Shown here: positions 1 to 12,155 of the stretch, in pieces
Layout: each line of letters begins with the position of its first letter
Position numbering within the stretch: the first letter of the stretch is position 1
From: Cyathus striatus
Lineage: Eukaryota > Basidiomycota > Agaricomycetes > Agaricales > Nidulariaceae
Direction of reading: 5' to 3'
Assembly (NCBI GenBank): GCA_025738555.1
Contig: JAOVFP010000022.1
Span: 186,001 to 250,000, forward strand
Length of the DNA: 64,000 nt
Program-made: the position numbers and the translations under genes
Notes under the pieces: generated by a model
Told to the model about the DNA's origin: nothing
Databases searched by the model: none
What the model saw: only the letters and a program-made list of their open reading frames with translations

Positions 1-2221
1 GTTCATATTTCAAGTCAAGGTAGGAACAAGCTCAAGGTAGGAGCAAGGTCAAGTGCAAAATGCAGAAAGGTTGGAACAGAGGAAGGCTGGAATAGAGACC
101 CAGAACTAAGGATGAAACCTTAGAGACAAGAAGACGGAGTATAGTGGTATATTCATAATCATAGTTGATACGAAAACTAAAGTTACTGTACAAAAACTAG
201 ATCTTAAATACTAAGTAAAGTATGGAGTAGTTTACTTTGAGCGAAGTATAAGGGTATAACTAGGGATAGGTAAACATGGAGTCAGCCACCATAGAGGAGT
301 AGTGGCTGAAGAATGGAAGTAATGGCTGTATGCAATATAGTGAAATGGATAGGAGTAGTAATAGAGGAGTAATATGAAATAGTGACATAGTGGATGAGCA
401 TGAGTAAGTAAATGATAAATCATGACGATGCACCCAACGATTGGTCAGAAATGCGGCCAATGCGGAAGTGTGGGAAGTGTGGGAACATCAGGATAGTGCG
501 GAATAGCGGATTCCGGACACGGATGTAACAACTATATATCCAATGATTTCTAACTACATACTTCTAATTGATTTCATGGTGATTTATTGATTGTGCTGAC
601 TCAAATTACAATCAATCAAGTTCCCAGTGGTGAAACATAGCACACACCTGCAGCTTACTGACAGTGATCAATCACAAAGACAGCCACTGGTAATAATTGA
701 TGGGATGTGCCATATGTGGACAGAAGTGATACATGTGGGATATTTATTTTGCACATTCTGAAAATGACAGATGCATCAGAAATTTAAACCAGCATGACTA
801 GAATAGATTCCTGTCATCTGGTGAATGTGGCAGAAGTAGTGTTGCCACCACTTTGCTCAAAAGTTGCTGAGCCAGTGAACTGAGCCAAAATTAAGCTGAG
901 TGAAGTGAGTGCCTGTGAAAGCTGGCTCTGACAGGTGCAGCTCAGCTAAGAAGTGCTCCCAGGCACTCCCAAGCAGCTATGAGTCCACTTAGCTGCAGCT
1001 TAAGTGACATTATAATATCCAGTATTTCCTCACTGTGTATTGTGCTCATATAAATCTTATTCACATCTATGGATATTTTAATGAATACTGTAAGTGTTAG
1101 AAGGTATTATATGAAGAAACTAAAGGTTTCTTTGCCTTTCTTTTTTAAGTTTTCACTATTAATGTACTTAGTGCATGAGTTTAGAACACTTTAATTATAC
1201 TTAGAATAGTTTTTACTTATTCCAATAATTTATATTCTAAGTTTCCCATGCATGAAGATTTTATAAGTTTGAGGGCACATGAATTTCAATTCTTTCAAAG
1301 TAAAACTAAATTTAGAATATGATTGGTCTATTTTTAAGACACAATGAGACTTCAATGATTTTAATTATAGCAGGCAGGCTTTAATTCAGTACATGAAAAC
1401 TATATACTATTTCTGGTACTTCTGTCTGATACACTGCCATGTCTGTGGGGGGGAAGAATGCCCATGCAGTTTCTCCCATTTATTCCCCCCCTCACTCATC
1501 TATATACATTTACTCATGTGCTTATTTACAGTTTTCTATCTACTGTGCTTTCCTACTCATACAGTAGCTCTGGTCTAGACTAAATACATGTCAACATGTT
1601 CAATAAACAAGTTATAAGTAGTCAATGTCTAAAAACTTAATACTTATTACAGAAGCATCACAGCAGAAGAAAACATATCTTACAGCATGAGTGAATGGGG
1701 CGATGTGATATATATAAAACCAGACTGTACTTACATTGCAGGTTGATTGACTACTGGTGAGTTGTACAAGTTTGAACAAAGTTATTTTATTTGCAGGAAG
1801 GCAGATGTTCAAACCTATGTGGTTGTAAAGTTTTAGCTTAGCTACATTTTAGTTGCTGCGTGTTCTGCTACATCAGTTTTTAACATGTAACTCTAGCTTA
1901 TCATTCTTTCTTGGTAATTGTAAATATTCTGTAACTATTTCACATGAATTTTTGGTAGCTACAAATACAATATTTAACCTGTAATGTACTACTGCAGCAG
2001 AATAATTATTTGTGAAAAGAGTGGCTGTTCTTCCACAATATTGTGTTGACGGTGAATCGAACATGCAACCTTCTCATTTTGAGTGCAGCTATTGTTGCTT
2101 ACCTCATCTTTTCAGGCTCACTTTCACTGTTCCGACTTCGCGGTTGCCACATGGTGAATTCTTTGTGCTCATCAAGTGCTCATGAACTGGTAAGCTGGTT
2201 CAATTTAACGTGACTTGTGTC
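1..2221. other. Intergenic DNA, no gene recognised
   Basis: AT-rich sequence with only short chance ORFs on both strands. Around 870-1010 there are small inverted motifs (GAGTGCCTG with CAGGCACTC) and several near-copies of CAGCTTA/CAGCTCAG, which look like decayed repeat sequence. I see no supported coding exon or RNA gene. Confidence 0.6.
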
Positions 2222-2224
2222 ACT

Positions 2225-3016
2225 AGGGGAAGTCAAACCTAGGTGTTTCATGGCACCAAGGAAATAATGGTAGCATGTGAACTTCATTTCATATTGACTT
2301 AGGTTTGACAACCCCTGATACAAACGAAGGCAATGATACTTGGTTAGGTCAGGGAATAAACTGAGTCCGAAATTCGAATGCACAATGTTCTGCGATTGTA
2401 GATTATAACTAATTGCAAGTTGATATAGCACTCCGGTTTACACACACACTGTGCTGAGTTGCTCAGCTTATCTGTCTGGGCCTAGGGACATGATGGCGGC
2501 TGGAGTGGTGGAGCTGGAGATGTGCCAGCAGCCTTGATATGGAGCTCGGCACTGGGCAGTACTTACCAGCCGATCAATTCAGCTATGTGTGCATGTCAAT
2601 CTGAGTGCTATGTACATCAATTTGCAATTAGCTGTAATCATTAAATAGAGATATTGTGTTCTGCAGCTTCCACAACGATTACTTTAACCATGCCTCATAA
2701 TCACATATCAGAACAACAACAATATGAAAGGGTGGCACTATTAGAAGCCCTCACTGTATATACCATAGCTGAAGACTGAATGTTACTATTAGAACGATTA
2801 CATTTACAAGGTAAATTAATATAACTATCAGGGTCGGTGAGCAATGTCACGGAACGCACAGCGATGGGCAAATTCAAATTCCGAATTGCCGACCGAGTGT
2901 TTACTTGGATCTCGCAACGATGAAGGAATTAAACCCTTCAGCTGTACCCGTGGGAAGTTATTCATTTCACCATTTGATTGTATCGTATTTTTGTATCGCC
3001 AGGTTTGACTTCCCCT
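2225..3016. mobile_element. 792-bp TIR element (MITE-like), no transposase
   Basis: The ends are a 17-bp perfect inverted repeat: AGGGGAAGTCAAACCT at the left and its complement (AGGTTTGACTTCCCCT) at the right. The trinucleotide ACT flanks both ends (2222-2224 and 3017-3019), a possible 3-bp target duplication. TA with termini GGGG/CCCC would fit equally well, so superfamily assignment (PIF/Harbinger or Tc1/mariner type) is open. A third, imperfect copy of the terminus (TTAGGTTTGACAACCCCT) sits inside near 2305, which suggests a nested or rearranged end. There is no coding capacity. Confidence 0.55.
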
Positions 3017-3019
3017 ACT

Positions 3020-4440
3020 GATGATTTTATGATGATCGACTTGACAGTAAACCTGACAGGTTACTTGACTGCATGGAACATGACAGCCAAATGCCCGCCG
3101 TGTGATGTAGCTGGGCGCTTTTGTAATACCAACAATTGTTCGGACTCCGGATTGAACCGAACAGTCACGAAGATGCCGGCGTGTTGCCGAATATAACGCT
3201 AGCGCTAACTTACCACCCTCTCCCAACCCTGTTCGCTGGTTCCATGTTACTTACTGGCGCAATACTGGAGATTGGCTAATTCCACCTTGTGAAACATTAT
3301 TTAGAAGAAATTGTAAGAGGCTAAAATGAGTTCTGTTGCGAATCATCTAAGACCAACTGTTTACGCACTATACTAGTCATTCATAACTAACACCTTCAAC
3401 TGGGTTTACAATCGCTCACACGGCAAATGTTGTCGGATCGACTGGGAACAACTATCAGATATTTGGGGAATCGATTTGATATTAATATTAAATAGCCATG
3501 AGAATCGATTAACTCTGCGTGGATTCCGGGTTCCCACCATCGATCTATTATTCCCACCCTCTCCCACCATATGCGGGCAGGTATCACACCTCCTCCGAAG
3601 GGCCAGCCATACGCGGATTGTCCTCCGACCTAGGTCAAAAATTCTCGAAATATACGTTAGGTGCTCGTGGTTTGCTCGTGGTAACCGTAGACCATCCATC
3701 AACCGCTCCAAACTCCGAGCTATCGCCGAATCTGCAAAACGCTCGCCCCGTCTCAACCCCGTCTTCAGCTCGTTTGTTGTCGAAGCGCCCCTCTCCTGAG
3801 AGAATCCTCCAAAAAATTCATAAAGATATTGCAATACTCATAAAAGGAGCAATTCCTTTAGCGAAATCGGTGATACCTAATCGAGACATCGGAAGGAGCT
3901 TCAATTGTTGTAGGGCCCTTACCGCTGCGCGCGTGGAATTTAGCTTGAATCAGTATCGTTCAATATCACACCTAGTAATTGTAAGATATCACTTCCTACA
4001 TCAGCTATGGAGATGACTATCCATGAAGCTGATATCCCGTATGCTACGAGGCTGGACAAAAGTCGGCGGTCGCCAGATCAGTACGAATATCATGGCTGGA
4101 ATGGTCAGCAGTTCCGTGTCGAAAGCATATAAAGATTTTACGGGAGACAGTTAAACAGATGGAAAACTACATATGCGAACACATTGGAAAATGGTTCCGT
4201 CGTTGTCGCCTATGCTATCGGATGAAATCTCGAGTCGAACTTCCATATTAACATCACACTTGTTAAACTTACAAATATCGACATGCGCTGATTCGAAATG
4301 ATAAGATCGAGAAGGACTCAGGAGCCACTGCTTCGAAATCCTCGGCCAATCAGCGCTGTGTGAACGGCATGTAGTATTAATATATTTTCCTAACAGATAC
4401 ACCAAGCCAGTGCATATCAGCGGAGCAGGAATATGTAACA
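3020..4440. other. Intergenic DNA upstream of the first TPR NLR
   Basis: No supported gene. It holds a diverged repeat at about 3393-3550 that is also found at about 55946-56115 and 58805-58985, and a short module at about 3690-3745 (CTCCGAGCTATCGCCGAATC) shared with the degraded repeats at 10.5, 18.2 and 55.6 kb. ORFs of 100-165 codons here overlap on opposite strands and lack family resemblance. Confidence 0.5.
3393..3550 (+). repeat. Dispersed repeat, copy 1 (ACAATCGCTCACAC family)
   Basis: It opens with TTTACAATCGCTCACAC and contains GGATCGACTGGGAACAAC, ATCAGATATTTGGGGAATCG, a GAGAATCGATTAACT segment and CCCACCATCGATC. The same landmarks occur in the same order near 55946 and 58805. Copies 1 and 3 each lie roughly 1 kb upstream of a TPR NLR start codon, so they may be part of a duplicated NLR flank rather than independent insertions. 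Confidence 0.55.
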
Positions 4441-4553
4441 TCAGGTTTGATATCACCGGTTACTGTAGTAATGCCACCCAGCATATAAGTAGGTACCGCA
4501 GCTGATGAAGACCACCCACCGAACATACTACACTGAACACTCAAGCAGCTACT
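4441..4553 (+). promoter_or_regulatory. Core promoter of the first TPR NLR, conserved in its paralogue
   Basis: A TATAA box (4484-4488, context GCATATAAGTA) lies 70 bp before the start codon. The block GTTTGATATCACC, the TATA box, GCAGCTGAT, CTACACTGAA and ACTCAA recur in the same order and spacing before the paralogue (59905-60017), where the surrounding DNA differs. That points to a duplicated and retained proximal promoter and a short 5' leader. Confidence 0.6.
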
Positions 4554-7492
4554 ATGGCCTTCACAAACTCGCACAACTTTTCGATCAATGAACTTACATT
4601 GCGAGATCAATCAAATAACACATACATTGATAAACAGGTACTTACTTAAATCTCTATAAAAACTTCAGTAATTCTGACCGTTCAGATTAACATGATAACT
4701 AACCTAATGAGGGATGGGCGACTTTCACCAATTAGTCAGACAGTTCCTAGCACCACTGAGATGTTCACTGGACAAGAACAATACCTTGATGCATTGAACA
4801 AACACTTCAAGTTTGACAATGTGACTATCACCAGAAAGTACTTTCTCCTTTATGGAATGGGTGGAATTGGTAAAACCCAAATTTGCTTAAAATTTAAAGA
4901 TGACTCTGAGGACTAGTATGTGATCAATGATATCTAAGCTAATTAAATTATTCATTTGTGTTTAGTTTTGAGTACATATTCTGGATTGATACCTCATCAG
5001 AAGAAAGTATCATACAAAGCCTTAGAGATCTGTACAAGACATACCCACCTGCTAAAACTAGGGAATTTTCTGCAAGTGCTGTTATCACATGGATCTCCCT
5101 CTTACAGTGCAAATGGTTGATAATTTATGATAATGCTGATGGGGCTCCAGAAGCTGTGGAAAAATTTATACCACCTGGAAAGAATGGAAACATACTCATC
5201 ACCAGTAGAAATCACGCACTGAGAAGAGTTACTACAAATAAAAACTCTATGGAAGTTATTGAAATGAGTAATAACACTGCCATCAAATTATTACTCAAAT
5301 CTAGTGGACTAGAAAAGCACTCAAAACAGTATCAAGATGTATCAAAGGATATAGTTACTGAACTGCATTGTCTTCCATTAGCTATTGCTCAAGCTGGTGC
5401 ATACATAATGAATGGTAACTGTGACATTACTAAGTATTTGAAGATGTACAAAAAGGATAGAGCCAAACTAATGGATAACAAAGAATTCAAAGGAGCTTCA
5501 AAATATGATAAGACAGTATATGGAACATGGGAAATATCTTTTCAAAAATTATTTAGAATGTCAGAAAATTCAGATGATGCACAGGCTGTAAAATATGCTA
5601 TTACTATCATTAATATCTCTGCCTTCTTTCACCATATGAACATTCCTACAAAAATATTTGAAAGAGCTGCAAATTACTACAAATCAAGTATTGAAGGATA
5701 TTTGAATGATATCAGACCTATTCTTATCACAACCATGAAAAAGGAAATATTCAATGTAGATGAAGACAATGAATGGGATGAATACCATTTCAATAAAGCT
5801 ATATCTATTCTACTCTCACTTTCATTGATTAAAAAAGAAAATTTGAACCATTTAAGTTTGCATCCACTAGTTCAGCTGTGGTGCCAAGACAGATTACCAA
5901 GAGAAGAAAGAATGTACTGGATAGCAAATGCCAGTGGCATATTGTCAACATCTATATCATATGAAAATACCATTGATGAATATAAATATAGATATGAGAT
6001 TGCACTACATACATTTCAAATATTGTCAAATATAAATGATATGAGGCAAAATATCTACTATTTTGACACTTTCCATAAATTTGCATGGGTCTTAATAAAT
6101 TCTGGAAATTATAGGGAAGGACATAATTTACTCAGAAGAATTGTGCAAAACAACATAGAGGTGCTAGGTGAAAATGATGTTAGGACCCTCTCAAACATGA
6201 ATGATATGGCACACACTTATTCTCAACTTGGAAGATGGCATGAGGCAGAAGAGCTGGGGGTACATGTCTTGGAAATATGTACCAGGCTGCTAGGTGGAGA
6301 GCACCCAGAAACACTGATAAGTATAAACAATTTGGCATCAAATTATGTTGATCTTGGAAAATGGAATATGGCAGAAGAACTACATGTACATGTCTTGGAA
6401 ATATATACTAAGCTGCTAAGTGAAAATCATCCAGATACACTGACAAGCATGGGAAATTTGGCATCAACTTATTCCAATCTTGGAAAATGGAAAAATGCAG
6501 AAATGCTGCAGGTTCATGTCATGAAAATATATATCAAGCTGCTAGGTAAAGATCATCCATGCACATTGATGAGTATAAGCAATTTAGCATCGACTTATTC
6601 CAACCTTGGAAAATGGAAAGAGGCAGAAGAGCTACAGGTATACATATTTGAGGTGTATACCAAACTGCTAGGTGAAGAGCACCCAGATACATTGACAAGT
6701 ATGAGCCATTTGGCATCAACTAATAATCATCTTGGTAAATGGAATGAGGCAGAAGAACTGCATCAACATGTTTTAGAGAGAAGCACCAGGCTGCTTGGTA
6801 GAGAGCATCCAAATACACTGAAATGTATGAGTAATTTAGCATCAACATGTTCCAATCTTGGGAAATGGAATGAGGCAGAAGAGCTTGAGTTACATATCTT
6901 GGAGATAAACAATAAGCTGCTAGGTGGAGAGCACTATGATACGCTAATAAGTATGGACAACTTGGCATCAACTTATTCCAATCTTAGAAAATGGAAAGAG
7001 GCAGAAAAACTGCAAGAACATGTCCTGGAGATGTATACCAAGCTACTAGGTGGAGAGCACCCAGATACCTTGAGAAGCATAAGCAACTTGGCATCAACTT
7101 ATAATAATCTTGGAAAATGGAGTGAGGCAGAAGAGCTGCAAGTGCATGTCTTGGAGATATGTACTCAGATGTTAGGTGAAAATCATCCAGGTACCCTGAC
7201 ATGTATGAGCAATTTGGCATTGACTTATAACAATCTTGAAAAATTGGATGAGGCAGAAAAGTTGCAAGTACATATATTGGAGATACATACTCAGGTGCTA
7301 GGTGAAAATCATCCAGATACACTGATAAGTATGAATAATTTGGCTGGAACTTTTTTCGGACTTGGAAAATTGCATGATGCACAGGGGATGCAGGAGCTTG
7401 TTTTGGAGAGATCTACTAAGTTGTTGGGTAAAGAACATCCTGATACAATGAAATGTATGGATAATCTTGCAATATTGTATTCTACTCTTTAA
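4554..7492 (+). CDS. NB-ARC / TPR NLR-type receptor
   Basis: Predicted exons are 4554-4637, 4686-4915 and 4966-7492 (introns of 48 and 50 bp, GT-AG), giving about 946 residues. The start was chosen upstream of the first long ORF because a 28-codon exon (MAFTNSHNFSINELTL...) splices in phase and is matched by the paralogue at 60018. Order of parts: short N-terminal N-F-S-I-N motif; NB-ARC domain with P-loop GMGGIGKT (about residues 85-92), Walker B KWLIIYDNAD (about 154-163), sensor-like NILITSR and LPLAIAQAG; winged-helix segment ending LHPLVQLW; then about ten 42-residue TPRs of the kinesin-light-chain type plus a partial one, ending in LAILYSTL. By family knowledge this is a cytosolic signal-transducing NTPase in which the TPRs sense ligand and the N-terminus transmits the signal, as in fungal heterokaryon incompatibility or immunity. 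The ligand is unknown. The reading frame is intact. Confidence 0.88.
6197..7489 (+). repeat. 126-bp tandem repeats encoding TPRs (10 full, 1 partial)
   Basis: Units start at 6197 and every 126 bp thereafter to 7457. Each encodes a 42-residue repeat of the form NLASTYSNLGKWxEAEELQ with a loop around LLGGEHPDTL. Spacing is exact, with no indels, so selection or ongoing recombination keeps the frame. The units are more diverged from one another than those in the paralogue. A degenerate unit precedes them (…LINSGNYREG…). Confidence 0.85.
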
Positions 7493-7539
7493 AAAATTGA
7501 TGATAGAGTTAATGTTATATGTCATTGAGATACAAGATA

Positions 7540-10500
7540 GATATATTTCAGTTTTTTCGATTTCTTTCTATATACGATTTCTTTGCTTCAGCTTGTTTGG
7601 TGTTCACACCTATTCGAGTGCGACCATCTGAACCTTGAAAATTTCTTCTGATGAATGTGCTTTGTGAAAACCCCATTATGTTTCTCCAATTTTCGCTGTA
7701 CCTATGTTTGTGACCATTTATGACGAACAACAAAGTCTTTCAGATGTTCTGTTTATGACCTGTAATTTCTGATAATGTTGCAACCACGATTTTCTTTCTA
7801 CGGTATACTATCTATATAACCCATCCATTGCTTCATTCATTGCTGGTGGCATTAAAAAGATATCGACGGGCATAGTTCCCAGCGTGGTAAACGAAGGGTA
7901 CATAGACATTACTTTGAACACTACCCTGACTCTCCAAAGATTACAGAAAATATAAACAAAATACCCATTACAATACATCCGTCGAAGAGAACAATAGTTA
8001 CACATACACAAGAAAAGATGAAGCAATAGCGTGATGGCACGAGATCCATGGTAGTCCTCGAATGAAAGCAAGAACGAATAACAGATGGAATGAACGCGAA
8101 GCAGCGGCTGAAGTAGCACAAAATCGTTATCGATGCCCAGAACTACTAGTAGCGTAACCAGGAAGAATAAAGGTTGGACACACTAACGCCGGGAACCTGG
8201 CTCGTGGACCGGAAACACCGACGGTAGAAGGAAAGATAAGAAAAACGGCCATGAAGTAGATACAAGAATGTAGCTCGTCTAGAACATTGACTTGAAGACG
8301 AAGGGTCCACGGGAGATACAACATCTAGAAATTGAATGCCACTCCTATATCATATAGCACATTGAGCAAGAAGTATGCTGGATTGAGCTGTAAATGTGAC
8401 CGCATAACTGAGGAGGGAAAGGAACAGGTGAAAAAGGGCGTAGAATACTAGGGCTGAACTTTTAAAAAAGGCACGAAGCAAGGCAGATATAAAACGGTCA
8501 TGTGAGGTTGGTGTAGTGCGACGCTCAAGTAGGTAATTGGACGACGGGACCATAACTCGGAGGGCAACGCAAAAATGAAGCTGGGTGGATCGACGAATAA
8601 ACAGCAATACAATGTAGGAGGTTACATGTGGTATCATCGCACCCTGGCGCAAAACCTAGGAGACATTTGATGTTTCAGTAATCCAAAAAATGTCTAAAAC
8701 TGTAAAACAGGTCTACATTGGGTCTACGACGCATCCAGGACGCATCGAGTGATTTCTGGTAAAGGCAATACAGAATATAATAAGGGAGGGACGAGGAACA
8801 TGCCTGAAGTATGGAAGACTTCGAGAAATGGAAAGCTAAAAAGGTAATATAACGAAGGACAAGTAGGTACGAAGACACTTGAGAATGAGTCAACAAAACC
8901 GCACATGTCTCCCGAACGACACCGGTGGACCTTTCCGTAACTCATAGAAACAGCCGAGCACGCATGCTCCAGAAGATCTGATATAAAGAAAATAGAAGTA
9001 GAAAGGTCATAAATAAGATAAATGAAACATACGGATGGGGGATGAGAAGGAAGACAAAAGTATTGAAACCTTGCTCCTTAACGATTTGCGAAAATGTTAC
9101 GACCATTGGTGTTAGAAGGCTGAACTTTGGTACCGCTCCCCATCTGCGTCGGCTGCTTCATCACTACCGTCCCCCTGGACACGACATATGCGCCAGTGCG
9201 ATACACTCATGCTCTACCAAGCTAAGCAGCGATGAAAAGTAGCCGGAATGGCACATGGTAGTGGGGTATCGGCGAAGTAAATACCCACATTCAGAACTAG
9301 CGCAACCAAGGAAAAAGAAACATGATAGAACGATGACGACGCAGCGAAACAAGAATGGCCTAGAAGGAGAACCCAGCAGTTGACTCGAGTCGTCCTAGAG
9401 CGAAGAGACAAGAGAACAGGATGACGGTCCATTTCTCGCAAGGTGACATAGAAACGTAGACCAAAGGGTACATCGTACAAAAGACGAAGAGTGCAATGTC
9501 TACAACAGCGTCTCGCTGAATAAATGTCTCGTGGTAAAGCGAGAGTCCTCGAAGTGTACGCTTGGTCGAGGTACCCGGTGCTACTCCACCAACAGAGAAC
9601 AGGAGAGAGAAAAGGAAGGGAGAGTGTGCGAGCACTAGCGCTGAACGCTGAACAAAGGAATAATGAAAACTATGCGCAGAAGGACCATGCGAGCGTAGAA
9701 AGAGAGAAGCGCCCAAGAACGTGCATGAGAGAGAGCACTATGGGACCGCGGAAAGGGAGCAAATAAGCGACTGTGGAAGTAGGGAAAACAGATGAACGAA
9801 CGCCAGGAGGCGGTACAGAACGAGAACAAGACAATAAAGCAGAGAAACCTGCTTACCAGTACCAATTAGAACCGTCCTCCCAAGCCCCATATCATCCAAC
9901 CCACTCCAAAATGAACTGTTGATAGCACTGACACTCGTCTAGTCAGCATACCTACAAGACCTCCACCGGATGGGTGAATGCAGCTTACGAAGCTACGATG
10001 GTGACATCGAAGAGCTTGCAGCCCAACGCTGTGTCCCATCAAGTCAAAGAGGTACACAATGTCCATATCGACGCACGGTATGTTCACTCACACGCATAGA
10101 AGGCCAGTGTGAAGAGGTTCGTTAGTCGGTAGCAGCCAAAGGGTACGGAGGGTAACGAAGCAGCAACGCTCGTGTTGCTGTCAAATCTGTCAATGTGTGG
10201 GGGAGAGCTTAGTTAGCAGGGAGACAAGAGAGACGACAGGGACATACCTGGTGAGTTGGCGAGGCTATAGTTCGTTGCTTCACTCTGAGCTTGGATGGCG
10301 ACACATTAGGGAGATGGAGGTTGGATGGAGGCAAGTACTAAGCAGGGCAGCAAGCGAACCCAAGCAGTTGAATACTTGAGAAGCCGAGGCCCGAGAGAAG
10401 CAGCCGCTGTAGCGGACGCCGGAGCCGGGTCCCGAACAAACCACAAGCTTACGTAAAACTCCATTTGGAATTTTGGATTGAACCGAGCCGTTCTCCGAGC

Positions 10501-10600
10501 TATTGCCGAGTCAGACGCTCTTGAGACGCTCAGCTGCTGTCGAGACTCGATGTCAGTCGCTGAAGTTTGAAGGATTAGCACAGACATACAGAGATTGTTG
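7540..10600 (-). repeat. Degraded dispersed module, copy A
   Basis: This stretch is purine-rich on the plus strand, which creates many spurious ORFs. On the minus strand it aligns by eye with 17.2-20.2 kb, 29.6-32.3 kb and 53.9-55.66 kb. Shared landmarks include CATTCACCCATCCGGTGGAGG (about 9960-9985), TTCTAATTGGTACTGGTAAG (about 9855-9875) and the GAGTCAGACGCTCTTGAGACGCTC end at about 10510-10535. A thiolase-derived segment is present in the related copies. The 7.54-9.2 kb part is assigned only by base composition and position. I see no intact gene. Confidence 0.5.
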
Positions 10601-11204
10601 AATTTGAAAGGTCGAAAACGATGTCTGAATACAACACAGCTTGAATACCACCTTAATGTTGTTCTCCTTGAGGATACGCTACAAAGCTCGAGCTCATCAC
10701 CCTAGGTGCACTGCTCTGTGCTTGATGTAAGTAACAGATCAATGGTTTTCACGAACAATGATAAAAGTACCATACAGGCTTCAGTTTGGCTTCAGCCGAC
10801 TATCGCATTGATTATGTTCTAAATAGGGCAGAGTACAGGTCAGCTCACAGTGCGTGCGTTAGGTCCATAACGAAAAAGATTTACTTTTGTTTCAATATTG
10901 TCATTGTACGAAGGTCAAAGTGGACACAAACATTTCTGAACATATTAAATACGAACAATTGTCCTCATTGGTACGCCTGGATCCGCTCTGTTATTTTTCA
11001 CAATGGACACCGTAAATTTTAATTACTCTCTTGGGCCAACCCATTATACTTCTTTCCCATTGCTCGTTCCTTTGTATTTTCGATGTCAAGCTTTGGCCGA
11101 GTTCGATTTATTATAAAGTGGATGTTTTTCATCCATTTAAAACACATCACCCCTACTCAAACAGAATTAACAACAAGACGTTATCTACCTCCAGCAAAGC
11201 CATC
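10601..11204 (+). other. Upstream region of the cyclin gene
   Basis: Non-coding by inspection. An ORF runs into the cyclin from 11031 in the same frame, but its first 58 codons do not resemble cyclins, and the run AAAACACATCACCCCTACTCAAAC just before 11205 looks like a 5' leader. A motif GAGTTCGATTTATTATAAAG (about 11098) contains an AT-rich TATA-like element about 100 bp upstream of the chosen start. Confidence 0.4.
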
Positions 11205-11960
11205 ATGAATCATCATCCCAACGAGGCCATTAAATCCAAAACCGCCTTTCTTCTCCGACCAGCAGCGACAAGTAAAAGTTTGCCGCCCCTACCCCGTCCA
11301 ACAGATCGTGATCCATATTTTGGTAATGAACACGTAGCCCGTGCTTGTTCCCGGTACATCGCTCACATATTCGAGTGCTCCGAAAATGTATCATTAACCA
11401 GCAACCCCCAACGATACCTGGCGCTTCCCCTTTTCATCGCACTTGCCATCCATCGCGCAGAGATGTACGACAAGACTCCGATCGCAGCTCTCATGTTGCT
11501 CAGCCGATTGAAGATAAAGTTTCCACCTTTCATAGGAAACGGTCCACACCCCGGTCAAGGCTTGTTCATCACAGCACTTATGATGGCTAGCAAAGCGATG
11601 CGCACGAAATTGGTCGACACACAATCTTGGTCTACGATTGGACAGGAGTTGTTTAACGTGCCAGAACTGTTCGCCTATGAAAGGGGCATGTTAAAGATCT
11701 TGGGAGAAGATGTTCGTATTGATGAAAAACAATTGGAGGATTTCGAACGTTTGCTTTACCGTGACTATGGGGTGGATAGGAGTGCGTATCCGAAGATGTA
11801 TCCTGCTGCTGTGTTTTCTGGGAGTAATCATCCAATTGGAATGCATAGTTCTGGTTCAGCGCAGAATTCTTCTTCGAACTATACGAGGGAACGCGATCAT
11901 TCGAAATCTAAGGGAAAGAGTCCGATTAGGTCTGGAGGATATTACAGGGAGGCTCGTTGA
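11205..11960 (+). CDS. PCL/Pho80-type cyclin-domain protein
   Basis: Single-exon gene, 251 residues from the ATG at 11205 (MNHHPNEAIKSK). The body is a fungal cyclin box: YLALPLFIALAIHRAEM, then TPIAALMLLSRLKIKF, then GQGLFITALMMASKAM, then SWSTIGQELFNVPELFAYER and MLKILGEDVRID. The pattern with a disordered Ser/Lys/Arg-rich tail (about residues 210-251) is typical of small basidiomycete cyclins of the Pho80/PCL class, which bind and activate a cyclin-dependent kinase of the Pho85/CDK5 type. That partner is inferred from the family. The gene is intact but shorter than many PCL homologues. Neighbouring genes share no obvious pathway with it. An upstream in-frame start at 11031 is possible but would add sequence unlike cyclins. 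Confidence 0.8.
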   Translation: MNHHPNEAIKSKTAFLLRPAATSKSLPPLPRPTDRDPYFGNEHVARACSRYIAHIFECSENVSLTSNPQRYLALPLFIALAIHRAEMYDKTPIAALMLLSRLKIKFPPFIGNGPHPGQGLFITALMMASKAMRTKLVDTQSWSTIGQELFNVPELFAYERGMLKILGEDVRIDEKQLEDFERLLYRDYGVDRSAYPKMYPAAVFSGSNHPIGMHSSGSAQNSSSNYTRERDHSKSKGKSPIRSGGYYREAR

Positions 11961-12067
11961 AAGAACTTGATTTTGCAGTACACGGTTGTACCATTACTCT
12001 TGTAGGAAATAGTTGAATTATGTAAATCTGTGTAGCGCATTAGCTTATATATAACGTCTAGCACCAG

Positions 12068-12155
12068 TGGCTATTCTTCTGATCAATCGCTGTCGCTGAC
12101 TACCGGTGGGTTGCGATGTTTCGTCACCGAGAAGATGATTGATTGCAATTTGGGT
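12068..12155 (+). repeat. Sequence block shared with the foldback arms at 22.8 and 23.7 kb
   Basis: CCAGTGGCT, TTCTGATCAATC, GTTTCGTCACCGAGA and GATTGATTGCAA occur in this order, as in both arms of the palindrome at 22772-23731, with roughly three quarters of positions identical by eye. It lies about 110 bp after the cyclin stop codon. The block begins with AGCACC and a GGTGCT complement occurs near 12165, so it could fold. It may be a solo end of the same element or a captured host sequence. Confidence 0.5.

Noticed and set aside
2030..2130. tRNA-like T-loop (minus-strand GTTCGATTC)
   Set aside because: The stems needed for T, anticodon and acceptor arms do not pair; at most a decayed SINE or chance match.
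6534..7382. Minus-strand ORFs across the TPR arrays (also 61680-62186 and 62790-63173)
   Set aside because: Antisense shadows of the 126-bp coding repeats; they repeat with the same period and have no independent features.
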